From positions 14,198,001-14,262,000 of the forward strand of contig OY783214.1 in assembly GCA_963678705.1 (NCBI GenBank): a DNA stretch of 64,000 nucleotides, read 5' to 3'. This document shows, piece after piece, positions 36,801-47,811 of this stretch; positions within the stretch are counted from its first letter, which is position 1, and each line of letters begins with the position of its first letter. The DNA is from Panorpa germanica. Its lineage: Eukaryota > Arthropoda > Insecta > Mecoptera > Panorpidae. The notes beneath the pieces were generated by a model. The model did not search any database. It was not told the DNA's origin and saw only the letters and a list, made by a program, of their open reading frames with translations. The position numbers and the translations under genes are program-made.

Positions 36801-36852
36801 TTCAAAAATACCTTTCCTGCCAACTTATAAGCCGGGGTCCAAGAAACTATGA
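18644..36852 (+). CDS. SLC23-family nucleobase/ascorbate transporter, 12 exons
   Basis: Plasma-membrane transporter of the NAT (nucleobase-ascorbate) family; substrate (ascorbate or nucleobases) is not decided by sequence. Exons: 18644-18682, 22472-22585, 22654-23008, 23682-23817, 25524-25644, 25720-25861, 26473-26586, 27499-27638, 28533-28680, 35380-35601, 36281-36398, 36789-36852. All are GT-AG and in phase; 570 aa (human SLC23A1 598). Marks: [11 protein letters not shown] in the first membrane segment with the family QH pair (51-52), [46 protein letters not shown], and the NAT signature [10 protein letters not shown] (378-387) continuing as VGSRRVVQ across intron 8. Later pieces are [15 protein letters not shown] and [16 protein letters not shown] terminus is short and cytosolic; C terminus is a charged tail. 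Introns 1 (3.8 kb) and 9 (6.7 kb) are large and, with intron 4, hold several transposons. The 13-codon first exon is short; its Met starts with no coding support upstream. Confidence 0.93.
19962..20059 (+). repeat. Interspersed repeat family R1, copy D (in SLC23 intron 1)
   Basis: About 97 bp matching 1537-1632 with only a few differences, including the run TGTGTATTGGCGTGTCTATT. The match stops abruptly after GTTGACGGA in both copies. Confidence 0.75.
20802..20916 (+). repeat. 80-bp satellite-like monomer, about 1.4 copies
   Basis: CAGTTTCACACTTG at 20802 recurs at 20882, a period of 80 bp. Related copies occur at 41738-41876 (reverse), 46095-46177 and 59199-59232. Shared core: CTTTTCATATAGAAATTGTC. 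Confidence 0.65.
21812..21892. repeat. (TA)n microsatellite
   Basis: About 80 bp of almost uninterrupted TA dinucleotides with one GTA interruption near 21875, in SLC23 intron 1. Confidence 0.95.
22165..22425 (+). repeat. Interspersed repeat family R1, copy E
   Basis: Matches copy B (4225-4410) through the TGACGAAGTTATAG, CGAGATTATTTTTCTTTTTC and CAGCTGTTAGTAGTAAAT blocks. It ends some 45 bp before SLC23 exon 2 (22472), so the repeat forms part of the 3' end of intron 1. Confidence 0.65.
24455..25390 (+). mobile_element. hAT-like non-autonomous transposon with exact 8-bp target duplication
   Basis: Left end CACTGGCGTAGCTAGG and the reverse complement of the right end CAGTGGCATAGCTAGG are terminal inverted repeats. 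The element is flanked on both sides by ATTCAGCA (24447-24454 and 25391-25398), an exact 8-bp direct repeat as hAT transposases make. The TIR text CAGTGGCGTAGCTAGG is common among hAT elements. The 936-bp body has no transposase ORF. It lies in SLC23 intron 4 in what may be an older tRNA-derived SINE remnant (B-box-like GGATCAAACCC at about 24426). Confidence 0.88.
24942..25075. repeat. Inner inverted repeat within the hAT-like element
   Basis: Arms 24942-24988 and 25025-25075 are imperfect inverted copies (AATAGTATA, GAAGAAAGTAGGA and CCGCGTG on the left against the reverse complement on the right) around a 36-bp loop. This may be a second, nested foldback element. Confidence 0.65.
27040..27300 (+). 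repeat. Pyrimidine-rich tract with (CT)n
   Basis: About 260 bp of mostly C and T in SLC23 intron 7, ending with a CT-dinucleotide run at 27236-27252. The plus-strand ORFs across it are compositional artefacts. Confidence 0.75.
27795..27846 (+). repeat. Short interspersed repeat R2, copy 1
   Basis: Shares GTAATxGCxxxxxxACTTTATCAT, then AAATTTCTA-TTT, with 29249-29300 and, in reverse, with 60684-60745. Confidence 0.5.
28829..29193. mobile_element. Harbinger-like MITE H1, copy 1
   Basis: A 365-bp element with TIRs of about 33 bp (left GGTCGTCTGCACATGGGTCG, right end ...GTGTGGGGACGGCC), both followed inward by TGATTGCAAA. It is flanked by TTA on both sides (28826-28828 and 29194-29196). A 3-bp TTA/TAA duplication with GG-type ends is the pattern of PIF/Harbinger elements. 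A second copy is at 48352-48762. It lies in SLC23 intron 9, 145 bp past exon 9. Confidence 0.8.
29249..29300 (+). repeat. Short interspersed repeat R2, copy 2
   Basis: Same order of blocks as 27795-27846 (TAATCGCA, ACTTTATCAT, AAATTTCTATTT). Confidence 0.45.
32046..32125 (+). repeat. Possible tRNA-derived SINE remnant
   Basis: GGGTAGCCGATGTAGTTAGG then, 45 bp on, a B-box-like GGATTCAATACCCGAAGA. The last block resembles GGATCAAACCCGAAGA at about 24426. A tRNA cloverleaf cannot be drawn, so this is not called a tRNA gene. Confidence 0.25.
32565..32955. repeat. Cluster of AATCGATT motifs in two blocks
   Basis: Two blocks (about 32552-32640 and 32828-32950) contain more than ten copies of AATCGA/TCGATT, many within AATCGATTTTTT, around a 190-bp ordinary centre. 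The right block ends TCGCCATTCCTA. This layout resembles subterminal repeats of hAT-type elements, but a matching left terminus was not found. Lies in SLC23 intron 9. Confidence 0.55.
34360..35044. mobile_element. MITE with GGGGGCGTCCATAAATTACG termini and TTA duplication
   Basis: 685 bp. The left end begins GGGGGCGTCCATAAATTACG and continues TGAG; the right end is the exact inverse over the same 24 bases. TTA flanks both sides (34357-34359 and 35045-35047). Inside each TIR is a C-rich block (CCCCTCCCCC) with TGAGAT repeats. No transposase. Superfamily uncertain: the duplication suits Harbinger, but similar termini occur in other classes. It lies in SLC23 intron 9. Confidence 0.85.
35117..35240 (+). 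repeat. Minisatellite, about 5 units of about 24 bp
   Basis: Units of the form CGCGGCGGAAATATAATTTT are repeated five times with small changes, 140 bp upstream of SLC23 exon 10. One frame is open through all units (repeating FFRGGNI), but it is intronic. Confidence 0.8.
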
Positions 36853-36951
36853 TACTACAGCAGATATGTAACATTATGTAGTAACTACATAAATGTGTGT
36901 TTAGTAGGAATGTACTTTAATACTTAGTACCATGATCTGATATTAGAGATA

Positions 36952-36989
36952 AATAAATAGATCTTTTTATGTTTCAATCAACCAATAAA
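36952..36989 (+). terminator. Candidate SLC23 poly(A) signals
   Basis: AATAAA at 36952-36957 and again at 36984-36989, 100-137 bp past the stop. A third is at 37018-37023. Confidence 0.55.
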
Positions 36990-37083
36990 TCTTTTGTAAT
37001 ATTTTATATATGTTGTAAATAAAATATTAAGTTTTTGTCATGATGGCATTTTTGCAATTTTGTAAAACTAAAACAGTTAAGTA

Positions 37084-37604
37084 TCATTCCCACTCACTGC
37101 TTTAATTTTATTTTGTATTTGGTATTTAATTTGAATTGTTTAGCATAGGGCAATACGCGTAGTCATTCACAGTGCAATTTTTATTTTTATTTATTTTTTA
37201 AGTTATCTTAGTTCTTTTAGAACTTTACAAGGTCTAAAAAAACTAAGGTAAATTAAGAAAAACTGTATTATATTACAACCTCCAAAATGTGACAATCTCT
37301 CAAAATGCAGTAGAATTTATATTTAAAAGAAGTTTAATGTCAGTTTGTCAAAAATATAGAAGTGAAAACAATGTCTATTACTAATTGTTATTAGAAATAG
37401 CAATTTTAATTATTTCACATACAATTTTGTCAAACTGTCAAAATTTATATTACAAAGACGCATACGCACCAACTAAATTAACTAAACTCAAATTAAAACA
37501 CAAATGTATGCAATCTAGGAATGCCTATTCTGAAAACCTTAAATCTAGATTACAATATTTGATAAAAACAGTAAATTAAATATCAAAACAGTAAGTGGGA
37601 ATGA
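37084..37604. mobile_element. MITE M1 with TCATTCCCAC termini
   Basis: Left end TCATTCCCACTCACTGCTTT and the reverse complement of the right end TCATTCCCACTTACTGTTTT form TIRs of about 22 bp. The 521-bp body carries CAACTAAATTAACTAAACTC and GGAATGCCTATTCTGAAAAC, both found again at 62570-62911. No clear target duplication. Confidence 0.7.
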
Positions 37605-37612
37605 GGCTTTAT

Positions 37613-37799
37613 GCTAAAAACAAGTTGTGTCATATAAATCTGGAATATAATCAAATTAGCACTGCTTCATTTATTTATTTATGACGTATATAGGTACAAA
37701 TAAGATAAATTTTACCAACGTATCCTACATTTATACGGGCTTTAAACCTCTTTTAAGCCTCAGTCGCTGCCGAACTAGTGCAATTTGAACTCTACGTAA
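37613..37799 (+). mobile_element. MITE M2, left-truncated copy
   Basis: Matches 61655-61835 (AACAAGTTGTG, GACGTATATAG, AAATAAGATAAA, CTTTTAAG, CGCTGCCGAACTA, AATTTGAACT). The right TIR is present; the left one is missing exactly where MITE M1 ends, so M1 probably inserted into or rearranged it. Confidence 0.65.
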
Positions 37800-40189
37800 G
37801 TAAGCACATTTTACCTTCCAGTATTAATATCTTTGAAATAGTTAAAATTTATCTCTGTAATATTAATACTAGATTATGGTGGAATTATGTTCATCCCGAA
37901 AGGGATTCTTCGCTTCTGAATAAACAATCAAAATGGATGCCACAAGGGCTAATACGCTCTTAACCTTACATACACATTACACATCTCTTGTATTATTAAT
38001 GTTGTTGGAAGGTTGTTGTGTTGTTTGGTTTGTATCTGAAACAGCAACAACCAAGCATATTGTTTTCTAATATTGAAATATCCGTTACATCAAGGAGTGA
38101 TTGTTAGATACTCGTCTTAGGCAATAAGAAACAATGTTTTTAATATAAACTAATTTCAGCTCGATAAAGATGGCCTCCAAGGACTCCAAACCAGGTGTAA
38201 CTTCGCCTAATAGAATACTGAATTATTTTGCATTATGTTAGAATATTGGATTAAAGCAGGTTTTCTATTTTAATGGTTTAAGAAAGTATATTTCATCGTC
38301 TCCTTGATATAGCACACAATACTTCCAATATAAAACTAGTGAAATACGATTTAATTTATATGTAGTGTCGTTCTTATTCATGTCGTGGTTATAATAGCGA
38401 TAGGTAGTTGACATTTTACAGATACGGCAATGGCGGATCGTAGTACCACTTGCTTGGAAGTTCTTGTAGATACCCAGTAAACATTTTGAAGTCACTTTGC
38501 CATCATTTTAAAAATGCGTATCATTTTTTTGTCATGAAAGAGTTCATTTACAGTTTATCGGCTACAAATGGCGAAACCACTCCACCTGTCGGAATACTAA
38601 TGAAGATAAAGTTGATGCGAACTATAATTGAAGTGCAATAGAGATAGAAACGTCACAAAAAGTGACAAATTGTTGACTGGGTAGTTGGCTGAACTTGGAG
38701 TGCACAAGCGACCAACTATTGCTGAGATGCTGACGTTTCAGCTATCAATCTGTGACTGATGACAATCAAAGTTCCATCAAAGAAGGAAGTAACAGTGCTA
38801 TCAACACTGCTCCATCGCGCTGCTGGAACTCGTGTTATATATGGAGCTGTATAATATTTATAAAATACCAATATAATAATTTATTGAATAAGAAAGTTAT
38901 ATTTCATATTCTTCCCGAATAATATTACCTATAATAACTTTATTAAGTAAAACATATGTGGACAAATACATAGCTCTCATATCAAATTTCCAACGAGTAT
39001 TATAAGTGTGTGATAAAGGTTATCATTTTAATTTGCTAATTGATTAAATTTGCTAATTATTTAACTATATGACGTCATCGAAATATTATAATTATTTCCC
39101 ATGAGATTGAACACTAACCACCAACCATCAGCCAAGCCTGTACAGTGCTCGAGTTGCACTTGTATTTACTAAAATATTAATTGAATGGAGCTTTTGTTGG
39201 ATAAGCAAACATTCATATTTATTACTTGAACGTTCACATCCATATTTATTATTAATGCTGCGCCTGGTAGGTATGCATATTCATATACATTACAGACTCT
39301 ATATATACAAGGTGAATATTCAGATTTGTTACTCTATTTTTCATGATACTGCGTATTGTTGAGGGAATTTGAAAGGTCGGAATCAGAGATATTCATATTT
39401 GTATACCGGGTACAGTCAATGCATCAATTGTGTAATAGAAATACAGGCTGGGATTTCTGTACTAGTGGTTCGGATGCGAGTAACTTTAAAACTAAAGACG
39501 TTTTTAGGATTTTATTGACTTATTGGTTTTAAAACTGCGTTTTAGCAAAACACTTGTTAAGAATACGTGCCGTTATATAGATATTTAACTCAAGATAGTT
39601 AAAACTAATCGAAGTGAATGTCTTGAATGCTAGAAGACATGCTAAAAAAGTAAAAAAAACATCTATTCTATTTTAACTTAATAAACCTTTTAGGCGCTAC
39701 CCTACCCTTACAGCAGGGGTCCTAAAAGTGGTCAATATAAATCCTAAGGCAGAGTTAACAACTCCCCAAAAGTTTCCTTATAACCCCAAGTCGAAATATC
39801 ACTAAAATCCTCTAAATTGGTCTAGCGTTACCGAATTAAATATATTCAGTGACAATTACCTCTTCTCTAGCGCGTGAGAAAACAAGAAAAAATAGATCTT
39901 ACGCGAATGAACCATGATTTCTCGCACATCCACTTTTCAATTTACTAAAAAACCCAATAACTTGGGACCCCTGCCATCAGGATTTATTAAAAACTTGCGT
40001 AAATAAGGGCAATTGAAGGTTAAAAAAATTTGGCTACTACTGGGTAGCTTCAGATAATTTTGTATGTCTCATAGAGTGAGACAACATCATAAGGGAGCCG
40101 TGGAGTAATGTTAGTTCATAGAAGACTCTTAGACATAGTTCATCTATATATGGTGTCGATAAAAGCGATTTTACAGTAAGTGAAGGTAC

Positions 40190-40312
40190 TCTGCAACACC
40201 ATATGAACTCTTTCGACAAACAGAGGCTTCAGACAGAGTTGTCGTAAACGGGACTCGTTCCAAACAGCATCACTGTCAGCATCGTGTCTACAGTATGGAA
40301 ACCGTTGTCCTT
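40190..40312 (-). other. Exon-like segment, 123 nt, phase 1-1; gene unknown
   Basis: On the minus strand a T8-AG acceptor (40314-40313) precedes an open stretch (GQRFPYCRHDADSDAVWNES, then RLRQLCLKPLFVERVHMVLQ) ending at a possible donor GTACCT (40189). Without splicing the frame stops 17 codons later. A second frame then runs open to 40037 (including TPYIDELCLRVFYELTLLHG), so the alternative is a frameshifted pseudogene. I recognise neither reading. The length (123 nt) and phase equal those of the segment at 59788-59910. Confidence 0.3.
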
Positions 40313-41737
40313 CTAAAAAAAACATATATAGAAATTCTAGATTTGTAAATGTAGTATTTTCCAAAACATATAATAACATAAATGATTACTCAATACAAAA
40401 ATTAGATAGAGGGCTAAGGAAAATATATTTGTAGGTTAAAAATCTTCTTAAATTTAATAGATAAATATGCATAGTTAAATTAAGTACCAGATATCTTAAT
40501 TATTTTTAAGTTGTATTATTTTAAATTTAATATAATTTTACAAAACAATTCTATTTATATTATGAAAATTATTACGCGAGATCATGAAATTCCTTTTCAA
40601 TACACTGGTTATAAAACATGCTTCAAAAATGTCATGAAGTTGTTTTAAGAGTGTTAAACGTTAGAAGAGGGATTAAACATGAAAAAATATCTTACATTTA
40701 TACTTACAGTACTTTTTAACTCATGGAACTGTGAAATATCATGAAAAAACTTCAATTATCGTATTTAAGAAAATTAATAGAGTGAGTTTTTCAGAGCAAC
40801 TTCACGATGTTTACATTGAACTGTACTCCTACATCCGTATACATGTATTTGTATATGTATGTGTTACGTAACAGCGTATATATGTGTATCTCCTATACCT
40901 GTAGCTGACAAACTGCTACTGAACTTTTCATATAAAGAAAATGCTCCGATAATACATAAAAATAAATTGTTGCATAAAATAAAGTTTATGTCTCATAAAA
41001 TTATAATAAACTTCAACATATATGAAAACTAGTTTCTTGGCATATGTAAAGTCGCGTATCGACCAAAGAAATATTACTACTAAAACCCACTTACATATTT
41101 TGAGGTTTATTTAATATAAGAAAGTCTACCTGTTAAAATTTGTATCGGAAATACCAAACACGTAATACAAATGGATGTGAAATTAAATCTAACCTATGAA
41201 TCAATCTGAAATTTTGTATGGTGTCGTTTGAAAGATAGTAGTAGACGGAGGTAATGTCAATTTCACTTTGGAAGGCTAATTGTCCTTAATCGCGGTAATT
41301 TATTGATCCACCGTAAAGTTTCTTATGCAAGATTATAAATAGAAGTAAAAGATAAAAAAGTAATTTACTTTTCTTTAATTAACCTATGGTAAACGTAACA
41401 AATTTTATGTAAAATAATAAATGTGTTTACGTTTTATGTTTAGAAATCGAAAATGATGTATCGTATTAGTATTTAACAAGTGGAATATTTTATTAAAAAT
41501 CAACGCGAGGAAACGGCATATTGAACATTGATAAAATTTATATATACGTACGAACGGTTTTGTTATATAACAGGTGCGCTTGTACAGACTTGGACAAAAG
41601 TTTTTGCTTACTTAACTATAAATCGTTCTGCTCGTGCTGCGCAGACGTAACCAAACTTTTGAATTATACCAAGGTTTTTATTCCATGATGTTTTTGTTAT
41701 GTACTATTTTGTAAAAACATGGTTACCCAGGTCTAGA

Positions 41738-41876
41738 ATCTAGGAAACAGTTTGTGGCAATCTAGGAAGGTGAACCTTGCACTGCAAGACAATTTCTATA
41801 TGAGAAATAGAAAGTGGAATTGGAATTAGCTTGTGACAAGCTAGAACCTTGTGCTTCAAGATAATTTACTACCTAG
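41738..41876 (-). repeat. 80-bp satellite-like monomer, reverse copies
   Basis: Contains TTGCACTGCAAGACAATTTC and TAGCTTGTGACAAGCTAG, the reverse complement of the monomer at 20802, with a second partial unit beside it. Confidence 0.55.
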
Positions 41877-43981
41877 GTAGTTATAATTAACTTTACCAAC
41901 GTATTAATTCAATGAAGTATAACATTGAATAACAGTAATCTACAATCTCTGCACTACCGACATCCGACTACATGATGTTCGCTTAAGATGTTTTCATATT
42001 TACCGACAATTTTAATCAAAGTACAAAGCTCCTGTTTAATATATTTTCTCATCACAGGATTTGCAGTACATTAGATTTTAATTAAGTTTAAAACCGATTT
42101 TAATTATCTTCGCTTACTTGTCAAAGTTTCTCATGTTTACTGTAGAAGCAGATAAACGCCAAAATTAGAATCCTGCTAATAAAGATATAAACTTTCTTTT
42201 GTAATCTTTAAGAAACCTTTAAAGCAGATTGGAATCCTTAAGATCGTCATTCGAAGTGTTACCAATTTAAAATGCTGTTGTTTCATCAATTATTAATCTT
42301 TTTATTTAATATTTTAAGACAATGTTTAAAATAGATTAAACTTCATGAAAAACATCACTACATTTTGGTTTTTAATATTTTTCTCCATTCTAGCATTAGA
42401 GGTATTGGATAATACCATCCTTAATTATTCCTGTTTTCACAATCATATCCGGTGTTGTACTTACTTTTAAAACTTATTATTACTCTTTGATATTTGCGAA
42501 AAAACCACGCAGCCCTGAGAAATTTTATTAGTAAACACGGGAATTTTATAGATTGTAAGAGTAATAGACCAGCACTCGTTGGAACAAGACAGCTACAAAT
42601 ATAATGAAATTACAGTAATCTTTTTGCTAGAGGCCCGCGCTGGCTTTTATTTAATATTTGAATCCCGTGCTGTCTTAATTTGGAACTGGGCCTAGTGCAA
42701 TAAGAAAATAAATACTCGCAAATCTGAGACGACTCTTTTTAAATTCTTCAAATAAATAAATAATTGTATTAATCGCGATATTTAAGTCTACCTGGTGACA
42801 ATTGCCTTCTGGCAAAATCAATTGTATATAGTCACAATTCTATTAAACTGTAATCCTATTTCAAAGCTGCAAGTGCCCCACCAGAAAGTCAGTCTCATTC
42901 CAACCATTTTAAACAATTTTCAAATATAATCATTTTATTCCTTTATAAGATCTTTATCAAAAATTCATCGACATTAATTAAGTTTTATAATTTTCCAATT
43001 AATTTTTTTTCATCTGTAAATAATATATCTTAACGGCATTTATTTATAATGAAATTAAAAAATATTTAATTACTCGCCTGTAAAAAATTTACTCGTATCT
43101 CGTTAAAAGAGAAATTGTTTTCTTGAAAGACGGCTCGACCCTTACAAAAAATGATTTCTAAAAGAATATTTAGAAGACTTCAAAAGAAAATGAAGTGTGC
43201 TTTGATGAAAGCAATTTTTACATTAGTCTCTCCCCTTCTTTTGTGATTGAATGAAATTTAAAAAAATGTTAAAATGTATAAATGCTTTTAAGCGGTGTTT
43301 TCCGTAGTGGTTTCCCAACGTTTCCTGAGTTGAAGTATCGTCCAAAATTTTTTTACGGTAATTATTTAGTATATTTTTTAACATAATTTGAGAGCACAGT
43401 GGTTCTATTCTTCACTTATCGATCGCTCGTTAATGTTACCGGTGTTACCTTGGGTTTGAGTTCGGACCAGAGTTATATTTTCTAGGTTTGGTTGTTATCA
43501 AATTAAATCGATTAATACATGCATATTCCTACATAACGTGAGCTTACCAAGAAACGATTGGAGGAGAAATTATGAGAGGGGGAACACGATTCAGATATAC
43601 AGCTAAACATTAAAGTAGGTTTATCCTACTATCAAACCCTATTCAAAAAGTCGGAAGTAGTCGGATGCAGTGTGAGACCTTATTCTACAGGACTATGTAG
43701 TTTTACTATCGACTGTAGCAATAAAAGATATTGGCTATTTTATCACCACAAAGCGTTCCATAAGCGATTTTTGTTTTCTATCCTATTTTCATTCTCCATT
43801 ATAGTGCAAAGATAAATTTGATGGTGACATTATTAGGTCAACTAAAACGAACAGCTTATATCGGTTTTAATATTCCTTAAATGTTGTTTTAATTGTTGTA
43901 ATATAAATCTAAGTATTCTATATTAGATTTCATAAATGCCACTTTAATCTGTTACATTATTACCTTGGAGCATATATATAT

Positions 43982-44518
43982 GGAGAGTGAATAGCCTATG
44001 TTTCCTATAGATTAAAAGTGTGGCCAAAATGTGTGTGAGAGAGAAAGGTATATGTTCCTATTTGGTCTCTATGCGCATGCGTCAAAAGTGACAGCTGTCT
44101 AGAGATAATAAATATTATTATTCTATTAAGATATAATAAATATTAAATAAGTAAAGAAGTTATATTTCTTTAGTTAGAACAAAGTTGGTCTGTCGGTAAA
44201 ACAGTGACCGTTCAGTGAAAACATATACTCATAAACGCCATAGATATCGCTATAGGGATAACGGCCAACACAGTTGATATTTGAAGTGGACAGAACTCAC
44301 GTTTTTAGTTATATTTATATTTATTTATAGTTTATTTATATTTATACATATCTACATTCATAGTCATAATATTTAACAACTGTCACGTATTATATCTAGA
44401 CAGGTCTGACTTGACAACTGTCACTTTCGACACATGCGCATAGAGAACAAATAGGAACATATACCTTTCTCTCTCGCAGACATTTTGGACACACTTTCAG
44501 GTCCAGCATTCTCTCTCC
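43982..44518. mobile_element. MITE with about 130-bp terminal inverted repeats
   Basis: The first about 135 bp (GGAGAGTGAATAGC ... GAGAGAAAGGTATATGTTCC ... ATGCGCATG ... GTGACAGCTGTCTAGA) are the imperfect inverse of the last about 135 bp, roughly 80 percent by eye. The about 270-bp centre is AT-rich without an ORF. The insertion site is TATATAT-rich, so the target duplication cannot be read. Confidence 0.82.
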
Positions 44519-45063
44519 ATATATGTATATATATATACTCTAATATTATTACATACTATTGTTATATTACAATTTTGTTTAAATTGTATTATGTATTAAG
44601 TCTATTCCATGATGCATGACGTCAGAGAAAAAGTTACAAAATAAGAACATATGGTTTACAGTAGTTTAAGCGTAATGGCAAAGGTAAAATACCGGTTCGA
44701 TGTATAAAATTAAATATTAACAAATTTAGAATTAAGTTCTAAAATTCAAGCACGCACTTTCGTAGCCGATATATAACGGTACGCAATATAACGGTCATAG
44801 CCGCTACACGATCGCGTAGCAGCTGCTACGCCACTTAGCAACAATATTAGGAGCTCTACGCAAAAGGGCAAGGGATGGAGAGTAGTCTATTTGCTTCTGA
44901 CAACCTCAAAGCATAATTCCACCCTTTCTAAATGTGTGTGATGTTTTATTCTGTTAATTACAAGGTGTTGTTGATTCTGATAAAGCCCTTTGATCAAACT
45001 AAGTTTTGGCGGTTTGACGGTTTGTGCGTACTTCATTCTTGTTATGTTGTTAATTATGTAAAA

Positions 45064-45263
45064 NNNNNNNNNNNNNNNNNNNNNNNNNNNNNNNNNNNNN
45101 NNNNNNNNNNNNNNNNNNNNNNNNNNNNNNNNNNNNNNNNNNNNNNNNNNNNNNNNNNNNNNNNNNNNNNNNNNNNNNNNNNNNNNNNNNNNNNNNNNNN
45201 NNNNNNNNNNNNNNNNNNNNNNNNNNNNNNNNNNNNNNNNNNNNNNNNNNNNNNNNNNNNNNN
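45064..45263. other. Assembly gap, 200 N
   Basis: Exactly 200 unresolved bases, a round number, so the real size may differ. Confidence 0.99.
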
Positions 45264-46094
45264 AAAAAGTGATTTTTTTAAGTGTCAAAGATATATTATT
45301 ATATCAAATATTGTGATTTATATTCTAATAATTATTATTCTTCTGGTATATGCCTATAGTTGTTGGATATTTGATCTTTGAAAGCTGTAAATAATGAATA
45401 TATATTCTCCAGTCGAAGCGTACTTGCGCATGAGGAATGCGTGATAGCATAAACGCCTTCAGAAGAATCTCGAGTTCAGTTTAACAGAGTCCTCCGTATA
45501 AGCATTGTGAAAAGTAAATAAATACACTATTTAAAATACAAAAACAAATAACTAAGAAATATGATAGTAAATTGTGTATTGTATTGAAATAATAATATAA
45601 AATAATACAAGTTACATCCAGTTAACAAACACTAGGTGGAATATCTTTGAATTGTTCTTAAGTTGAGTTAAAGGTATACAAAGGATCATTGAATTTCGGC
45701 GGAAATAACAACAAAACAAACAGGTGAGATATCTTAAACGATGTCGTGTTGTATATTTGCAATAGGCGTGGTAATATTGTATTATAGTATATGTTGTATT
45801 TCTTTTGTTGTCACGCGAAAATATATTGCCTTTATAAATGTTTAACTTTACTACCCTTACTTCTCTACAACTATGTATATGTATGTACGTAAATGTCAAC
45901 ATATACTCTTATATTATATAGGTACAAAAACACACATTGCTTAGTCAGCTATACAAGTAATATCCTACTAAAAACACGTATATTTTACATAAAAAACATA
46001 TTACATTTATTTCGGCTCTGTGTTTAGCGGGAAATAATATATTTTATTGTTACATCATTTATCACAAATGTTCTCAAGTATAAAATTATCTTAC

Positions 46095-46177
46095 AATGCA
46101 AGTTTCAGCTTACTACAAGCTAATTACAAGGTTCATTTTCTACTTTTCATATAGAAATTGTCTTCTAGTGCAAGGTT
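46095..46177 (+). repeat. 80-bp satellite-like monomer copy
   Basis: AGCTTACTACAAGCTAATTA, then CTTTTCATATAGAAATTGTC, then AGTGCAAGGT, in the same order and spacing as 20802-20916. Confidence 0.65.
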
Positions 46178-47758
46178 ATTATTTATTAACTATAATACTT
46201 TTGTAATTATACGTAACTGGTTGAATCTAATTTACAATTAATAGCAAAACTTCGTATATTTTTAATTAATCTACTACGACGGTCCTCCCATATACTTTAA
46301 TGTCTAATAATCGAACTGTTATTACTTCTAAAAATACTATTTGTTTATTTTTGTTTAACAGTAAACAATAAATTGATTAAATGAGTTTTTATTATTTCTC
46401 TATTGTTACTTTTTCTATTGACTGTCCATTTGACAGCGTAATGCCGGCTTTGTTTGCAAATTTAATAACTTTATTAAATATCAACTGTTTGAATATAATT
46501 ACTATATAAAATTTTGATTGACTTTTATTCTCGAGCAATATTTTACGATTAAATTTAAACTAAATCTAACTTTGAATATGTCAGACTGATTTGTAATTTA
46601 ATTAAAGAACATATTTAAGTAATATTCTCACCTACTGCTCTAGTTTCAATTATATTTTGAAATGAAAGTGTAGTATAGCATATGGTGATATGCTTTAGTT
46701 TTATAGGTAAACTTAAAACTTGACATTGGTGTCTTCTTCTTCATAGAACGAGATTATAATCTACAATCTGTCAAAGTAAAATTACTTTTCGGCTTATTAA
46801 AAATAAAGAAATAAAAATAATTGTATTGAATATAATAATTAATATTAAGTGAAGTATATTACTGGCACACAATGCATGTGTACTACAACACTGCAAGAAA
46901 CGCATATTCTGTTTTGTGACTAAAACATAAAATAAAAACATTATCGCTCTTTTACTTGTGCTGCGAGTGCACCACTCGCAATGTACGACGCTGATCCAAT
47001 AATTGCACAGTAACGTATCTTCACAAGGTGTTACAATACGTAATGCTACGAACGAACCTACCTACTAAGGATCGCTATAAAATACGAATTGCTGTTCGTT
47101 ATACCGAGTCAATTTGTTTCGACAAACGAAATCTGAATGATCAAACACACTTCCATCAGCGTACTTCCTCTGATTAAAATGTAGACAACTTCGTATAAAA
47201 TAATCAATATTATAAAGTGATTTTTCAATTGCTTTTTTATAGATTTACATATACTTAAGTCCGAGATTATTCGAATTTCTCAAGTAGATATATTCTTAAG
47301 TAACACGCTTCCTTTAAACACAATTATGTGTAACTGAAAATGTTTCCTAGGATACGATTATTTTTATTTAAATTTATTTTATAGCGATCTATCATTTAAC
47401 ATTTAACAATAAAATTTTATTTGCACGGCAAATTTCCTTTTTGCATAACGTAATACCTATATTTTATATTTAGCCAGGCAATGTTTAGTTCAAATAAACT
47501 TTTAACACACCCTACTGTCTGTAACTACCACAACCTAAATTGAAGTAGCAATTAGGTTTCATAACTTTGACTACATTTGACTAATATAAATTGTCGTAGT
47601 CTCGACTTTAATTTCATTTGTATGAAATATTATTGTATATAATAATATAGATATCATTGAACTTTCACGGGTATGTTATAATTATCAAATCAAATTACAA
47701 AGTGTGGAAACGCAAAGGTGTCAAAAGCAGACATCTTGAAAATGAAGTTGTTAAGACT

Positions 47759-47811
47759 ATGATACGATCGCTGTCTCAATTGGCTTGTGATTGTGAACCA
47801 TCTCTAACCCG
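47759..47811 (+). other. Candidate 5' coding exon for the 53719-54492 gene
   Basis: ATG at 47759 opens MIRSLSQLACDCEPSLT and reaches a donor CCCG|GTAAAC at 47811 with two bases left over. Joined to the acceptor at 53717, CG plus G gives Arg and continues in frame into MHAVGLHS. Codon use is balanced, but phase agreement alone has a one-in-three chance. Confidence 0.25.

Larger units (their letters stand above)
36853..43981. other. Gene-poor interval downstream of SLC23
   Basis: About 7 kb with no confident gene. It holds the SLC23 3' UTR (to about 37.0 kb), the repeats at 37084-37604, 37613-37799 and 41738-41876, and one exon-like minus-strand segment (40190-40312). A short ORF at 38169 (MASKDSKP) is bounded by an acceptor-like TTTCAG and a GT, but nothing else supports it. 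Confidence 0.5.

Noticed and set aside
44887..45381. ORFs on both strands across the gap
   Set aside because: They exist only because Ns are read as X.
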